From: Frigoribacterium sp. Leaf186
GTDB taxonomy: Bacteria > Actinomycetota > Actinomycetes > Actinomycetales > Microbacteriaceae
Assembly (NCBI RefSeq): GCF_001423905.1
Contig: NZ_LMPQ01000010.1
Coordinates: 430,802 to 494,801, forward strand
Reading direction: 5' to 3'
DNA length: 64,000 bases
The notes beneath the pieces were generated by a model that was not told the DNA's origin, searched no databases, and saw nothing but the letters and a program-made list of their open reading frames with translations. Each line of letters starts with the position of its first letter. Within the stretch, counting starts at the first letter, position 1. The position numbers and the translations under genes are program-made. Of the stretch, positions 7,860 to 16,151 are shown in pieces.

Positions 7860-8564
7860 ATGGTGCAGATCGACCCGTCCCTCGTCCAGTGGTCCGCCGT
7901 CGAGGCCGAGCGCGAGGGGCGACCGCTGCTCGTGCTGCTGCACGGCGTGGGCTCGCACGAGGGCGACCTGATCGGCCTCACCCCGTACCTGCCGCAGCAG
8001 TTCGTGGCCGCGTCGCTCCGGGCACCGCTGCCGCACGGCGACGGCTTCTCGTGGTACCCGCTCTCGACGCCCGGCGCACCCGACCCCGGCGCCGTCGACG
8101 ACGCGGCCGAGGCCGTCCTCGCCTGGCTCGACACCCTGCCCGACGTCCACCCGAGCGTCAGCCTGCTCGGCTTCTCGCAGGGCGGCTCGCTGTCGCTGCA
8201 GCTGCTGCGGCACGCGCCCGAGCGGTTCGCCTTCGCCGCCGTGCTGGCCGGCTTCGTTGTCCCCGCCGCGGGTGACGACGCGCTCGAGCGTGCCGGCGCG
8301 CGCGACGAGGCCCTGGCCGCCGCGCGACCCGCGGTGTTCTACGGTCGCGGCGACGTCGACCAGGTGATCCCCGTCGAGGCGGTCGAGCGCACCCAGGCCT
8401 GGCTCGACGAACACGCCGACGCCGAGCAGACCGTCTACCCCGGGCTCGCGCACGGCGTCTCGCAAGAAGAACTCGACGACCTCAACGCGTTCATCGGTCG
8501 CGTCATGGCGACACCGATCACCGACGCCGGCACCCCGGTGGCCGCGGCCGACCCGGCCGGGTGA
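7860..8564 (+). CDS. Phospholipase/carboxylesterase-type alpha/beta hydrolase
   Basis: A 234-residue serine hydrolase of the phospholipase/carboxylesterase (Abhydrolase_2) type. It has VLLHGVGSHEGDL near the N-terminus (oxyanion hole), the nucleophile elbow GFSQGG, an acidic residue in GRGDVDQVIP and the catalytic histidine in GLAHGVS. Such enzymes cleave short acyl esters in the cytosol; no signal peptide is present. The ATG is leaderless behind TAGGCT. The next gene starts 93 bases on with its own strong ribosome site, so the two could be co-transcribed. Confidence 0.88.
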   Translation: MVQIDPSLVQWSAVEAEREGRPLLVLLHGVGSHEGDLIGLTPYLPQQFVAASLRAPLPHGDGFSWYPLSTPGAPDPGAVDDAAEAVLAWLDTLPDVHPSVSLLGFSQGGSLSLQLLRHAPERFAFAAVLAGFVVPAAGDDALERAGARDEALAAARPAVFYGRGDVDQVIPVEAVERTQAWLDEHADAEQTVYPGLAHGVSQEELDDLNAFIGRVMATPITDAGTPVAAADPAG

Positions 8565-8646
8565 GCCGCCGGGCGTCGACCGGGCCGGCCGCCCACGGCC
8601 GCCGACGCCCCCCCCTGACAGACCCTGCAGCACCCGTCGAGACGAA

Positions 8647-8657
8647 GGAGGCGCGCG
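8647..8657 (+). promoter_or_regulatory. Dispersed-repeat copy acting as ribosome binding site
   Basis: AAGGAGGCGCGCG sits directly before the ATG at 8658. The first bases (AAGGAGG) are an ideal Shine-Dalgarno 6 nt from the start, and the whole is a near-complete dispersed-repeat core. A repeat copy appears to have become the ribosome binding site of this gene. Confidence 0.6.
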
Positions 8658-9335
8658 ATGGCGACGCTCTCGGTGTCCGGTTCCGCCACCCACCGCCACC
8701 GTGCCGAGCGCGGTGTCGTCCACCTCAGCGTCGGCTTCGAGGGCGACGACCGCGAGAAGGTCGTGCGCGACACCGCCGGGGTGCACGCCCGCCTCACCGA
8801 GCAGGCCACCGCCTGGCGCCGACAGGAGGCCGCCACCTGGTGGAGCGCCCAGAGCGTCACCGTCGGGGTCGTGACCGAGGCGGTGACCGACCGCAGTGAC
8901 GGCGGCGAGCCGAGCCGCGCCTCCTCGGTCGTGAGGTTCCGCACGCGGGCGGCCGTCGACGTCCGGTTCAGCGACTTCGACGCGTTGGCGTCGTGGGTGG
9001 GCGACGTCGCCGTCGAGCCCGGGGTGACCATCGAGTGGATCGAGTGGTCGCTGAGCCACGCCCGACGCCCCGAGGTCGAGAAGGCCGTGCGGGTCGCCGC
9101 GATCGCCGACGCGGTCGGCCGGGCCGGCGACTACGCCGAGGCCCTCGGGCTCGGGCAGCCGACGCTGCAGTCGGTCTTCGAGCCGGGGCTGCGGCCGGGG
9201 GCGTCGGGTGGTGGCAGCCCGTTCGGCCTCGCCCGCGCCGCCGCGACGTTCTCGACGGGCGGCCCCACCACGTTCGACCTGCACCCCGACGACATCGAGG
9301 TCACCGCCGAGGTCAGCGCCGACTTCGTCGCATGA
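8658..9335 (+). CDS. SIMPL domain-containing protein (DUF541)
   Basis: A 225-residue SIMPL/DUF541 protein. It opens with the typical TLSVSGSATHRHRAERGVVHLSVGFEG and has the later VEWIEWSLSHARRPEVEKAVRVAAIADA segment. The family forms oligomeric beta-rich assemblies; most bacterial members are exported, but I see no signal peptide or membrane span, so this one looks cytosolic. A reverse dispersed-repeat copy (8915-8924) is read in frame as SRASS in a loop. The start is fixed by AAGGAGG at 8646-8652. Confidence 0.85.
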   Translation: MATLSVSGSATHRHRAERGVVHLSVGFEGDDREKVVRDTAGVHARLTEQATAWRRQEAATWWSAQSVTVGVVTEAVTDRSDGGEPSRASSVVRFRTRAAVDVRFSDFDALASWVGDVAVEPGVTIEWIEWSLSHARRPEVEKAVRVAAIADAVGRAGDYAEALGLGQPTLQSVFEPGLRPGASGGGSPFGLARAAATFSTGGPTTFDLHPDDIEVTAEVSADFVA

Positions 9336-9422
9336 CCCGGCCGGCCCTCGCGGGCCGGCACCGTCCGCCGCTCGGGTTCGGCATGCCTCGGCACGATCCG
9401 CCGGTGGGGTTCGGCACGTGCC

Positions 9423-10511
9423 TCAGAGCAGCCGGTGCCAGACCCCCTCGACGCCGACCGGCACGAACCCGACGGCTTCGTTGACGGCGAGCATCGGGCG
9501 GTTCTCCTCGGCGTTGAAGGTCAGCACGGCCGACCGCCCGGGGCGTTCGACGGCGAGTTGGTCGAGGTTCGCGACCTTCACCAGCCAGCCGAGCCGGTGC
9601 CCGCGGTGGTCCCGCCGCACGAGGGTCATCTGCTGCATCACCGGGCGGGAGGCGTCGTCGGGCACCGCGAGATCGGAGCACGCCACGAGTCGACCCGACG
9701 GCACGTGCTCCGCCGCGGCGGTCAGCGACGCCCGTCCGGTCGAGGCACGTCGCCGTTCCGCCTCGACGAGTCGTTCGACGGTCCAGACGTCCTCGGGTTC
9801 GGGCACGTCACCCGTCGGCGCGTCGGTGCTCAACGCGGTCGCCATCGCCGCGACGTCGGACCGCCACGGCCGGGGCGTGGGGCCCGACCAGGTGTGGACG
9901 CGGTACTCGTCGCCCGCCGCGGCCCGCGCCTCGGAACGGATCGCGGCCAGCGCCTCCTCGTCCACCGGCAGCGGGAGTCGGCTGATGCGCTCGACCTGGC
10001 CGAGCGCGTAGCCGCGGGCGAGCGCGAAGCGGACCTCCGAGGAGGCGCGGGGCACCCCGCCGTGACCGGTCGAGGCCTCGAGGCGGTCGGCCGGCGCGGC
10101 GCCCTGGGCCGAGGCGACGAACGAGATGGCGTCGGTGCGACCGGCGGCCCGGGCGACGGCCTCGACGTGGTCGAGCAGGGCCGTGCCGACGCCGCGACGA
10201 AGGTGCTCGCGGGCGACGGCGACCCCGAGCCAGCACGTCGTCACCGCCGGGTCGGCGAGGGTCTCGTACGTCGCCTGCCCGACGATGCGGCCCCCGGACC
10301 GGACGACGAAGAGCCGCCGAGGCGAGAAGGGGTCGTGCCACTGCGGGAGTTGTTCGGCGGGGCCGAAGTCGAGGTCGCCGAAGCCGAGCACCTCGGCCTG
10401 CACGGCGTTCTCGAGGGCGACGGCCTCGACGTAGTCCGCGACACGGGCGGCGTGCCCGCCGGGCTCGAGGGTGGTGGGGACGACGAGTTCGTCGATGACG
10501 AGGTCGGTCAC
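9423..10511 (-). CDS. GNAT family N-acetyltransferase (tandem GNAT domains)
   Basis: A 362-residue protein with two GNAT-like halves. The first has the acetyl-CoA loop in VAREHLRRGVGTALLDHV; the second has the degenerate LVRRDHRGHRLGWLVKVANL followed by ENRPMLAVNEAVGFVPVG, typical of the duplicated GNATs of Actinobacteria. It probably acetylates a small molecule or an aminoglycoside-like amine; the substrate is unknown. The GTG at 10511 is preceded by GGGAGACCCC. A forward dispersed repeat (10041) is translated in reverse as VPRASSE at the boundary between the two halves, consistent with a linker position. Confidence 0.85.
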   Translation of the reverse strand: MTDLVIDELVVPTTLEPGGHAARVADYVEAVALENAVQAEVLGFGDLDFGPAEQLPQWHDPFSPRRLFVVRSGGRIVGQATYETLADPAVTTCWLGVAVAREHLRRGVGTALLDHVEAVARAAGRTDAISFVASAQGAAPADRLEASTGHGGVPRASSEVRFALARGYALGQVERISRLPLPVDEEALAAIRSEARAAAGDEYRVHTWSGPTPRPWRSDVAAMATALSTDAPTGDVPEPEDVWTVERLVEAERRRASTGRASLTAAAEHVPSGRLVACSDLAVPDDASRPVMQQMTLVRRDHRGHRLGWLVKVANLDQLAVERPGRSAVLTFNAEENRPMLAVNEAVGFVPVGVEGVWHRLL

Positions 10512-10639
10512 GGGGTCTCCCGGGCTGGAGGTGGTCGGCGGCCACCCGCCTGCCACCCGGTCGGGCAGCCCGCCAGCCTAGCGTCGAGGCCCGCCGTCAC
10601 GCGAGCACCTGCGGTGAGGGCGCGGCGTAGAACGGACTC

Positions 10640-11065
10640 ATGGACGTCCCCTACGACCTGCAGCGCTTCGTCGACGCCCAGGACGCCGCCGCGACGCACG
10701 AGAGAGCACTCGGCGAGCTGCGCAGGGGACGCAAGTCGTCGCACTGGATGTGGTTCGTCCTGCCCCAGATCGCCGGTCTCGGCCACAGCGGCATGGACCG
10801 CACCTACTCGATCCGGTCGCTCGACGAGGCACGGGCCTACCTCGAACACCCCGTGCTCGGCCCCCGGCTGCGCGAGGCGGCCGGCGTCGTCGCCGAGGCA
10901 CCCGCCCCGAGTGCGGACGACCTGATGGGCGGCGTCGACGCCATCAAGCTGCGCTCGTCGATGACGCTGTTCGGGCGGGCCGACCCGTCCGAACCGGTGT
11001 TCCGCGCCGTGCTCGACCGCTGGTTCGACGGCGACGAGGACGACCTGACGCTCGCCCGCCTCTGA
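10640..11065 (+). CDS. DUF1810 domain-containing protein
   Basis: A 141-residue DUF1810 protein (calpastatin-like helical fold of unknown function). The signature segments LQRFVDAQ, GRKSSHWMWFVLPQIAGLGHS and YLEHPVLGPRLREA, and the closing KLRSSMTLFGRA, are all present and in order. The ATG lies 6 nt after TAGAAC, a leaderless start. The gene stands alone, followed by a dispersed-repeat copy at 11108. Confidence 0.92.
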   Translation: MDVPYDLQRFVDAQDAAATHERALGELRRGRKSSHWMWFVLPQIAGLGHSGMDRTYSIRSLDEARAYLEHPVLGPRLREAAGVVAEAPAPSADDLMGGVDAIKLRSSMTLFGRADPSEPVFRAVLDRWFDGDEDDLTLARL

Positions 11066-11107
11066 GCCCCGCGACCGTCCGGCACAGGTCACCTCGTCCC
11101 CAGCCGA

Positions 11108-11117
11108 GGAGGCGCGG
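11108..11117 (+). repeat. Dispersed-repeat copy between DUF1810 and pip
   Basis: A full forward copy (CCGAGGAGGCGCGGGTC around it) in the 116-base spacer, 65 bases upstream of the prolyl aminopeptidase start and outside its -10 region. Confidence 0.8.
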
Positions 11118-11181
11118 GTCACCACCCACAGGTCCGTCACCTCGCCGTCCGGCGTCGGTGCCCCCGGCTACGCTCGTCGAC

Positions 11182-12165
11182 ATGCCTCCGCTCTACCCCG
11201 AGATCGAACCGTACGACTCCGGCCTGCTCGACGTCGGCGACGGCCAGCACGTGTGGTGGGAAGAATGCGGCGCTCCCGACGGCAAGCCCGTGGTCTTCTT
11301 GCACGGCGGGCCCGGCAGCGGCTCGTCACCCGCCCACCGTCGGCTGTTCGACCCGGCGCGGTACCGGATCGTGCTGCTCGACCAGCGCGGGGCGGGCCGC
11401 AGCACGCCGCACGCAGGCACGTTCGGCACCGACCTCTCGACGAACACGACGCAGCACCTCGTCGCCGACCTCGAGGTGCTCCGCGAGCACCTCGGCATCG
11501 AGCGATGGCAGGTCTTCGGCGGCTCGTGGGGCTCGGCGCTGGCCCTCGCCTACGCCGAGAGCCACCCCGACCGGGTCACCGAGCTCGTGTTGCGAGGCGT
11601 CTTCACGCTGCGCCAGAGCGAGCTCGACTGGTTCTACGAGGGTGCCGCCTCGAACGTGCTGCCCGACCGGTGGCAGGGGTACCTCGCCCCCGTGCCGGTG
11701 CGAGAACGTCGGCCGGGCGGGCTGATCGAGGCCTACTCGCGCCTGCTGGCCGACCCCGATCCGGCCGTGCACGGGCCCGCCGCCGTGGCCTGGTCGACGT
11801 GGGAGGCCTCGGCGATCACGCTGCTGCCCCGACCCGACCTCGTCGAGCGCTACTCCGACCCGGCGTTCGCCCTCGCCTTCGCCCGCATCGAGAACCACTA
11901 CTTCGTCAACCGCGGCTTCGTCGACGAGGGGCAGTTGATCCGTGACGCGCACCTCGTGGCGCACATCCCCACGGTGATCGTGCAGGGCCGCTACGACCTG
12001 TGCACCCCGGCGACCACGGCCTTCGACCTGCACGCCGCACTGCCCGACGCCGAGTTCGTCCTGGTCGACGACGCGGGGCACGCGTTCGACGAGCCGGGCA
12101 TCCTCGACGCGCTGATCGCGGCGACCGACCGGTTCGCCGGCTCCGCCGACGAGGCCTCGCGATGA
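11182..12165 (+). CDS. pip: Prolyl aminopeptidase (proline iminopeptidase)
   Basis: A 327-residue peptidase family S33 enzyme that removes N-terminal proline from peptides in the cytosol. The opening YPEIEPYDSGLLDVGDGQHVWWEECG, the oxyanion motif HGGPGSG, LDQRGAGRSTPH and the nucleophile elbow GGSWGS are all canonical. The catalytic Asp lies in QGRYDLCTP and the His in DDAGHAF near the end. The ATG is 7 nt after TACGCT (leaderless). Its TGA overlaps the next ATG as ATGA, so the two genes are translationally coupled. Confidence 0.95.
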   Translation: MPPLYPEIEPYDSGLLDVGDGQHVWWEECGAPDGKPVVFLHGGPGSGSSPAHRRLFDPARYRIVLLDQRGAGRSTPHAGTFGTDLSTNTTQHLVADLEVLREHLGIERWQVFGGSWGSALALAYAESHPDRVTELVLRGVFTLRQSELDWFYEGAASNVLPDRWQGYLAPVPVRERRPGGLIEAYSRLLADPDPAVHGPAAVAWSTWEASAITLLPRPDLVERYSDPAFALAFARIENHYFVNRGFVDEGQLIRDAHLVAHIPTVIVQGRYDLCTPATTAFDLHAALPDAEFVLVDDAGHAFDEPGILDALIAATDRFAGSADEASR

Positions 12166-13019
12166 CGGTCGTGCTGGCCGGCTGCGGCGACCTCGGCACC
12201 GAGGCCGCGCTCCGCTTCGCATCGCTCGGGCACCGGGTGATCGGGCTCCGGCGGTCCGCCGACCTGCTGCCCGACGTCATCGAGGGCGTGTCGGTCGACC
12301 TGAGCACGACCCGCCCGACGATCCCCGCCGACACCGAGGTCGTCGTCGTCGCCCTCTCGGCAGGGTCGCGCGACGTCGACACCTACCGCGCGTCGTACGT
12401 CGATGGTCTGCGGAACGTCCTCGACGCCCTCGACGAGGCGGGTGCCGCCGACGCCCGGGTGCTGTTCGTCTCGTCCACCGCCGTGTACGACGTCGACGAC
12501 GGCAGCGTCGTCGACGAGGCGACCCCGGCGACCGGGGCCTCGCCCACGGCCGAGGTCATCCTCGAGGCCGAGGCGTTGCTGCACGAGCGCCGACCCGACG
12601 GCATCGTGCTCCGGCTCGGCGGCATCTACGGCCCCGGCCGTGAGCGACTGATCGAGCAGGTGCGAGGGGGCGAGGCCCGGTCGGCCGAGCCGGCCGGCAG
12701 CTCGCCGCACACGAACCGCATCCACCGCGACGACGCGGCCGCCGCGATCGTCCACCTCACGACGACCCCGGGCGTGACCGACGACCTGTACGTGGGGGTC
12801 GACGACGAGCCGTCGAGGCTCGACGACGTGCTGACGTTCGTGGCCGGCGAACTGGGGGTGCCCGTGCCGCCGAGCGCGCCTCCTCGGGGTCGCCAGGCCG
12901 GGGGCGACAAGCGACTGTCGAACGCCCGCCTGCGCGGCACCGGGTTCGCCTTCACGTACCCGACCCACCGCGAGGGGTACCGCGCCGTGATCGCGGGCGA
13001 GGGCGTGCGGCACCCCTGA
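12162..13019 (+). CDS. NAD-dependent epimerase/SDR family protein (YeeZ-like)
   Basis: A 285-residue extended-SDR-like protein with a Rossmann start (VVLAGCGDLGTEAALRFASLG) instead of the usual GXXGXXG, as in YeeZ-type proteins. An SSTAVYD segment and RLGGIYGPGRER, typical of nucleotide-sugar epimerase-like folds, follow. A conventional YxxxK pair is not evident, so oxidoreductase activity is uncertain. It is coupled to pip by an ATGA overlap. A reverse dispersed repeat (12875) is read in frame as PSAPPRG in a loop near the C-terminus. Confidence 0.8.
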   Translation: MTVVLAGCGDLGTEAALRFASLGHRVIGLRRSADLLPDVIEGVSVDLSTTRPTIPADTEVVVVALSAGSRDVDTYRASYVDGLRNVLDALDEAGAADARVLFVSSTAVYDVDDGSVVDEATPATGASPTAEVILEAEALLHERRPDGIVLRLGGIYGPGRERLIEQVRGGEARSAEPAGSSPHTNRIHRDDAAAAIVHLTTTPGVTDDLYVGVDDEPSRLDDVLTFVAGELGVPVPPSAPPRGRQAGGDKRLSNARLRGTGFAFTYPTHREGYRAVIAGEGVRHP

Positions 13020-13076
13020 TCCCGGGCCCGCGTGGCCAGGCGCGGCCCGGCCCGGCGCGGCACGCCCCGAATCAGA

Positions 13077-13136
13077 ACACCGTCGAGTGGACGAAGCACC
13101 GCGGTGTTCAGCGGTGCCTCGTCCACTCGACGGTGT
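13077..13136. terminator. Hairpin family B, copy 1 (between convergent genes)
   Basis: The arms 13077-13102 and 13111-13136 pair over 26 bp with a single mismatch around an 8-base loop. It sits midway between the 3' ends of the plus-strand epimerase-like gene and the minus-strand SDR gene, so it is a bidirectional terminator. Related arms containing GTGGAC...GCACC occur at 30006 and 32709. Confidence 0.8.
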
Positions 13137-13154
13137 CCTCGGAGGCTGAGTGAC

Positions 13155-14048
13155 CTAGTGGATCGGCGTGCCACCCGTGACGGCGATGGTCTCGCCGCTG
13201 ATGTAGCTCGACTCCTGGCTGGCCAGGAAGACGAACGACGGGGCGAGCTCGACGGCCTGGCCGGGGCGACCGTAGGCGGCCTCCGAACCGAAGCTCTCGA
13301 TCTTCTCGTTCGGCACGAAGGCCGGCTGCAGCGGCGTCCAGACCGGGCCGGGAGCGACGCCGTTGACGCGGATGCCACGCTCGGCGAGCTGCTGGGCCAT
13401 GGCGCGGGTCCAGTTGGCGATGCCGGCCTTCGACACGGCGTACTCGGCGAGGTCGGGCGACGGCTGGAAGCCCTGGATCGACGACGTGGTGATGATCGAC
13501 GCACCCGGCTTCAGGTGCGTCGACGCGGCCTTCGTCAGCCAGAAGAGCGGGTAGATGTTGGCCTTCAGCACGTGGTCGAGGGTCTGGGTCTCGAAGTCGT
13601 CGATGCTGCTGACCGTCGGCATGACGCCGGCGATGATCGCGAGGATGTCGAGCCCGCCGAGTTCGGCGACCGTCTTCTCGACGACGTCGACGTTGGTCTG
13701 CTCGACCTGCAGGTCGCCCGGCAGCAGGACGGCCGTCCGACCGGCCTCACGGACGAGGGCGGCGACCTCCTCGGCCTGCGACTGCTCGTCGGCGAGGTAG
13801 CTCAGCGCGACGTCGGCACCCTCTCGGGCGAAGGCGATGGCGGTGGCGCGACCGATGCCGCTGTCGGCACCGGTGACGAGGGCCTTGCGGCCGGCCAGGC
13901 GGCCGCTGCCGACGTAGCTGGTCTCGCCGTGGTCGGGCTCGGGCTTCATGGCGTGGACGTCGCCGGGGGCGCTCTGCTGTTGGTGCTCGAACGGCGGCTG
14001 CGGGTACTGGGTGACGGGGTTCTGGGGCGTGTACATGTTGTCTGCCAT
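13155..14048 (-). CDS. SDR family oxidoreductase (YghA/GSP39-like)
   Basis: A 297-residue short-chain dehydrogenase with the long N-terminal extension of the YghA/general-stress-protein group. A Pro/Gln-rich lead (about 45 residues) precedes the Rossmann motif VTGADSGIGRATA. The catalytic serine lies in TTSSIQGF, and YAVSKAG supplies Tyr and Lys. The C-terminus VTGGTPIH is characteristic. It is likely an NADP(H)-dependent carbonyl reductase linked to stress. The start chosen at 14048 (MADNMYTPQ) leaves out a basic, non-family upstream stretch. Confidence 0.9.
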   Translation of the reverse strand: MADNMYTPQNPVTQYPQPPFEHQQQSAPGDVHAMKPEPDHGETSYVGSGRLAGRKALVTGADSGIGRATAIAFAREGADVALSYLADEQSQAEEVAALVREAGRTAVLLPGDLQVEQTNVDVVEKTVAELGGLDILAIIAGVMPTVSSIDDFETQTLDHVLKANIYPLFWLTKAASTHLKPGASIITTSSIQGFQPSPDLAEYAVSKAGIANWTRAMAQQLAERGIRVNGVAPGPVWTPLQPAFVPNEKIESFGSEAAYGRPGQAVELAPSFVFLASQESSYISGETIAVTGGTPIH

Positions 14049-14130
14049 GTCCCCGGTGTACGCGGCGGCCGTCGCCGACCGGCCAGCTTGTACCCCTCGA
14101 CCCGTCCGCCGCCTCGTGCGTCCACCCCGA

Positions 14131-14140
14131 GGAGGCGCGG
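14131..14140 (+). repeat. Dispersed-repeat copy in divergent promoter region
   Basis: A forward copy (CCCCGAGGAGGCGCGGGCACC around it) between the divergent SDR and PAP2 genes, about 20 bases upstream of the TACGGT element of the PAP2 gene. Its position makes an effect on the promoter possible. Confidence 0.75.
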
Positions 14141-14172
14141 GCACCGTCCCCGAGGAAAGATACGGTGGACCG

Positions 14173-14745
14173 GTGCCCCTGCTCCCCCTGCCCTCCGAGA
14201 CGCCCCGTCAGGTCCTGCCCGCCTGGGTGCTGCGTGCCGACCGTCGGGCCGCGAAGCGCATCAACGCGGTCCGCGGCGTTCCCGTCGTCGACCGGAACCT
14301 CAGCCGCCTCAGCCACTTCGCCGACCACGGGCTGCTGTGGGCGGCCGTGGCCACGGGCCTGGCCCTCGTCGGCCAGCGGCGGGCCGCCGTCCGCGGCGCG
14401 CTCTCGCTCGGCTTCGCCAGCGCCATGGCGAACATCGTGGGCAAGCGCATCTTCGGCGGCAACCGCCCGCTGATCGACGACGTCCCGATCGAGCGACGGC
14501 TGCGCAGCCAGCCGCTCTCGGCGTCGTTCCCCTCCGGCCACGCGGCGTGTGCCGCCGGCTTCGTCACCGGCGTCGCGATCGAGTCGCCCGGGGCCGCGGC
14601 AGCCCTCGTGCCACTGGCCGGCGCGGTCTCGTGGTCGCGCCTCCACGTGGGGGCTCACTGGACGTCCGACGTGGTCGGCGGGCTGATCATCGGCTCGGGC
14701 GTGGCGTTGATCGGCCGTCTCGTGGCGACCCCGGGCCCGCGCTGA
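14173..14745 (+). CDS. PAP2-family lipid phosphatase-like membrane protein
   Basis: A 190-residue type-2 phosphatidic acid phosphatase. The three-part active site is visible: KRIFGGNRP, PSGH in SASFPSGHAAC, and SRLHVGAHWTSDV. Hydrophobic stretches around LLWAAVATGLALVG, AALVPLAGAVSW and DVVGGLIIGSGVALIG predict several membrane spans. It probably dephosphorylates a lipid phosphate or undecaprenyl pyrophosphate at the membrane. The GTG at 14173 is 6 nt after TACGGT; GAGGAAAG lies further upstream. Confidence 0.88.
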   Translation: MPLLPLPSETPRQVLPAWVLRADRRAAKRINAVRGVPVVDRNLSRLSHFADHGLLWAAVATGLALVGQRRAAVRGALSLGFASAMANIVGKRIFGGNRPLIDDVPIERRLRSQPLSASFPSGHAACAAGFVTGVAIESPGAAAALVPLAGAVSWSRLHVGAHWTSDVVGGLIIGSGVALIGRLVATPGPR

Positions 14746-14783
14746 CCCGACCCGTCATGCGGGTGCGCGGCGTCGTGCCGGGG

Positions 14784-15782
14784 CTACCAGCGGCCGTGCA
14801 CGGCCTCGCGGAAGTACTGGTCGTAGATGCGGACGACCTCGCTGTCGAGCCCGTCGTCGAGGTCGCCCACGCTGCCCGCCGCCGCGTTCGCGGTCGCCTG
14901 GGCCACGTTGCGCGCGCCGGGGATCACCGTGCTGACGCCCGGCTGCTCGACGATCCAGGCGAGGGCCGCCTGCGGGACGGTGACGCCGTCGGGGACGGCG
15001 GCGGCGAACTCCTGCGCGGCGGCGACGCCCTGCTCGAAGTCGACGCCGCTGAAGGTCTCGCCCTGGTCGAACGCCTCGCCGTGACGGTTGTAGCTGCGGT
15101 GGTCGTTCTCGGCGAACGTCGTCTCGGTCGTGTACTTGCCCGACAGCAGGCCGCTGGCCAGGGGCACGCGGGCGATGATGCCGACCCCGGCGCGCTGCGC
15201 GGCGGGCAGGACCTCGTCGAGCGGCTTGAGCCGGAAGGCGTTGAGGATGATCTGCACGGTCGCGAGGTTCGGCCGCGCGATGGCGGTCAGGGCCTGGGCG
15301 GTCTCCTCGACGCTGACGCCGTAGGCACGGATCGCCCCGGCCTCGACCAGCTCGTCGAGCGCGTCGTAGACGGCGTCGCTCTCGAACACGGCGGTCGGAG
15401 GGCAGTGCAGCTGCACCAGGTCGAGCGTGTCGACGCCGAGGTTGCGACGCGAACGGTCGGTCCAGGCGACGAAGTTCTCCTTGACGTAGTTCGACGGCAC
15501 CTGCTCGAGACGACGACCCATCTTGGTCGCGACGGTGAGCGGCACGTCGGGGTTCGACGCACGGAAGCGCCCGATGATCTGCTCGCTCCGGCCGTCGCCG
15601 TAGACGTCGGCGGTGTCGAAGAAGGTCACCCCCGACTCGACGGAGGCGCTCAGCACGTCGAGCGCGTCGCTCTCGGAGACGTCGCCCCAGTCGGCTCCGA
15701 GCTGCCAGGTGCCGAGGCCGACGACCGAGACGGGTCGGTCGGCGAGGAAGGATGAACGGGTTCCGAGGGTGCGGCTCTGCAT
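14784..15782 (-). CDS. Aldo/keto reductase
   Basis: A 332-residue NADPH-dependent aldo/keto reductase. The catalytic set is present: Asp and Tyr in FFDTADVYGDGRSE, Lys in VATKMGRR and His in LVQLHCPP. The cofactor segment SGKY and VSTVIPGARN, which binds the adenosine phosphate, follow. The overall layout is like YajO/Tas-type enzymes. The ATG is 7 nt after TAGGCT. It is followed on the same strand by nothing within 38 bases, where the 3' end meets that of the PAP2 gene. Confidence 0.92.
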   Translation of the reverse strand: MQSRTLGTRSSFLADRPVSVVGLGTWQLGADWGDVSESDALDVLSASVESGVTFFDTADVYGDGRSEQIIGRFRASNPDVPLTVATKMGRRLEQVPSNYVKENFVAWTDRSRRNLGVDTLDLVQLHCPPTAVFESDAVYDALDELVEAGAIRAYGVSVEETAQALTAIARPNLATVQIILNAFRLKPLDEVLPAAQRAGVGIIARVPLASGLLSGKYTTETTFAENDHRSYNRHGEAFDQGETFSGVDFEQGVAAAQEFAAAVPDGVTVPQAALAWIVEQPGVSTVIPGARNVAQATANAAAGSVGDLDDGLDSEVVRIYDQYFREAVHGRW

Positions 15783-15792
15783 GCCGCCGAGC

Positions 15793-16149
15793 CTAGCGAC
15801 GCCGGTCGTCGCCCCGCCCAGGCTGCGCGTCGGGACGAGGCCGCCCGTCGGGACGAGGCCGCCCGTCGGGACGTCGCTGCCCGTCGGTACGTCGCTGCCC
15901 GTCGGGACGACGCTGCCCGGCGGGACGCTGCCGGGACGCGTTCACGCTGCGGACGAGCGCGTACGACACGACGACCGAGACGAACGCGGCGAACAGGAAG
16001 GCGGCGCCGAACCCGGCTTGCCCCTGCAGCAGCCGGACGAGCCCGATGATGGCGAGGGCCGCGGACAGCATGCCGAAGACCCGAGCGACGACGGACGTCA
16101 CGCGACGCGCGGCACCGGCCCGGCGACCGCCCCGGGGACGCGACGACAC
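15793..16149 (-). CDS. Small membrane protein with hexapeptide-repeat tail
   Basis: A 118-residue unrecognised protein. It has a basic N-terminus, two membrane segments (VFGMLSAALAIIGLVRLL and FGAAFLFAAFVSVVVSYALV), then a very basic C-terminal tail built from a six-residue unit of the type GQRRPD. At DNA level the tail is five 18-bp direct repeats (15829-15918). The GTG start lies 2 bases after the azoreductase stop, so the two form an operon. The repeat number is likely to vary between strains. Confidence 0.65.
   Translation of the reverse strand: MSSRPRGGRRAGAARRVTSVVARVFGMLSAALAIIGLVRLLQGQAGFGAAFLFAAFVSVVVSYALVRSVNASRQRPAGQRRPDGQRRTDGQRRPDGRPRPDGRPRPDAQPGRGDDRRR
15829..15918 (-). repeat. 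Tandem repeat, 5 x 18 bp
   Basis: Five direct 18-bp units of the form GTCGGGACGNNGCNGCCC, followed by a degenerate sixth. They encode the basic hexapeptide tail of the small membrane protein. The unit length keeps the frame, so copy number can change without disrupting the gene. Confidence 0.85.
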
Positions 16150-16151
16150 CG

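Noticed and set aside
13032-15755. A 907-codon plus-strand open frame opposite the SDR, through PAP2, opposite AKR
   Set aside because: Both SDR and aldo/keto reductase on the minus strand have complete active sites; the long frame crosses a terminator hairpin.
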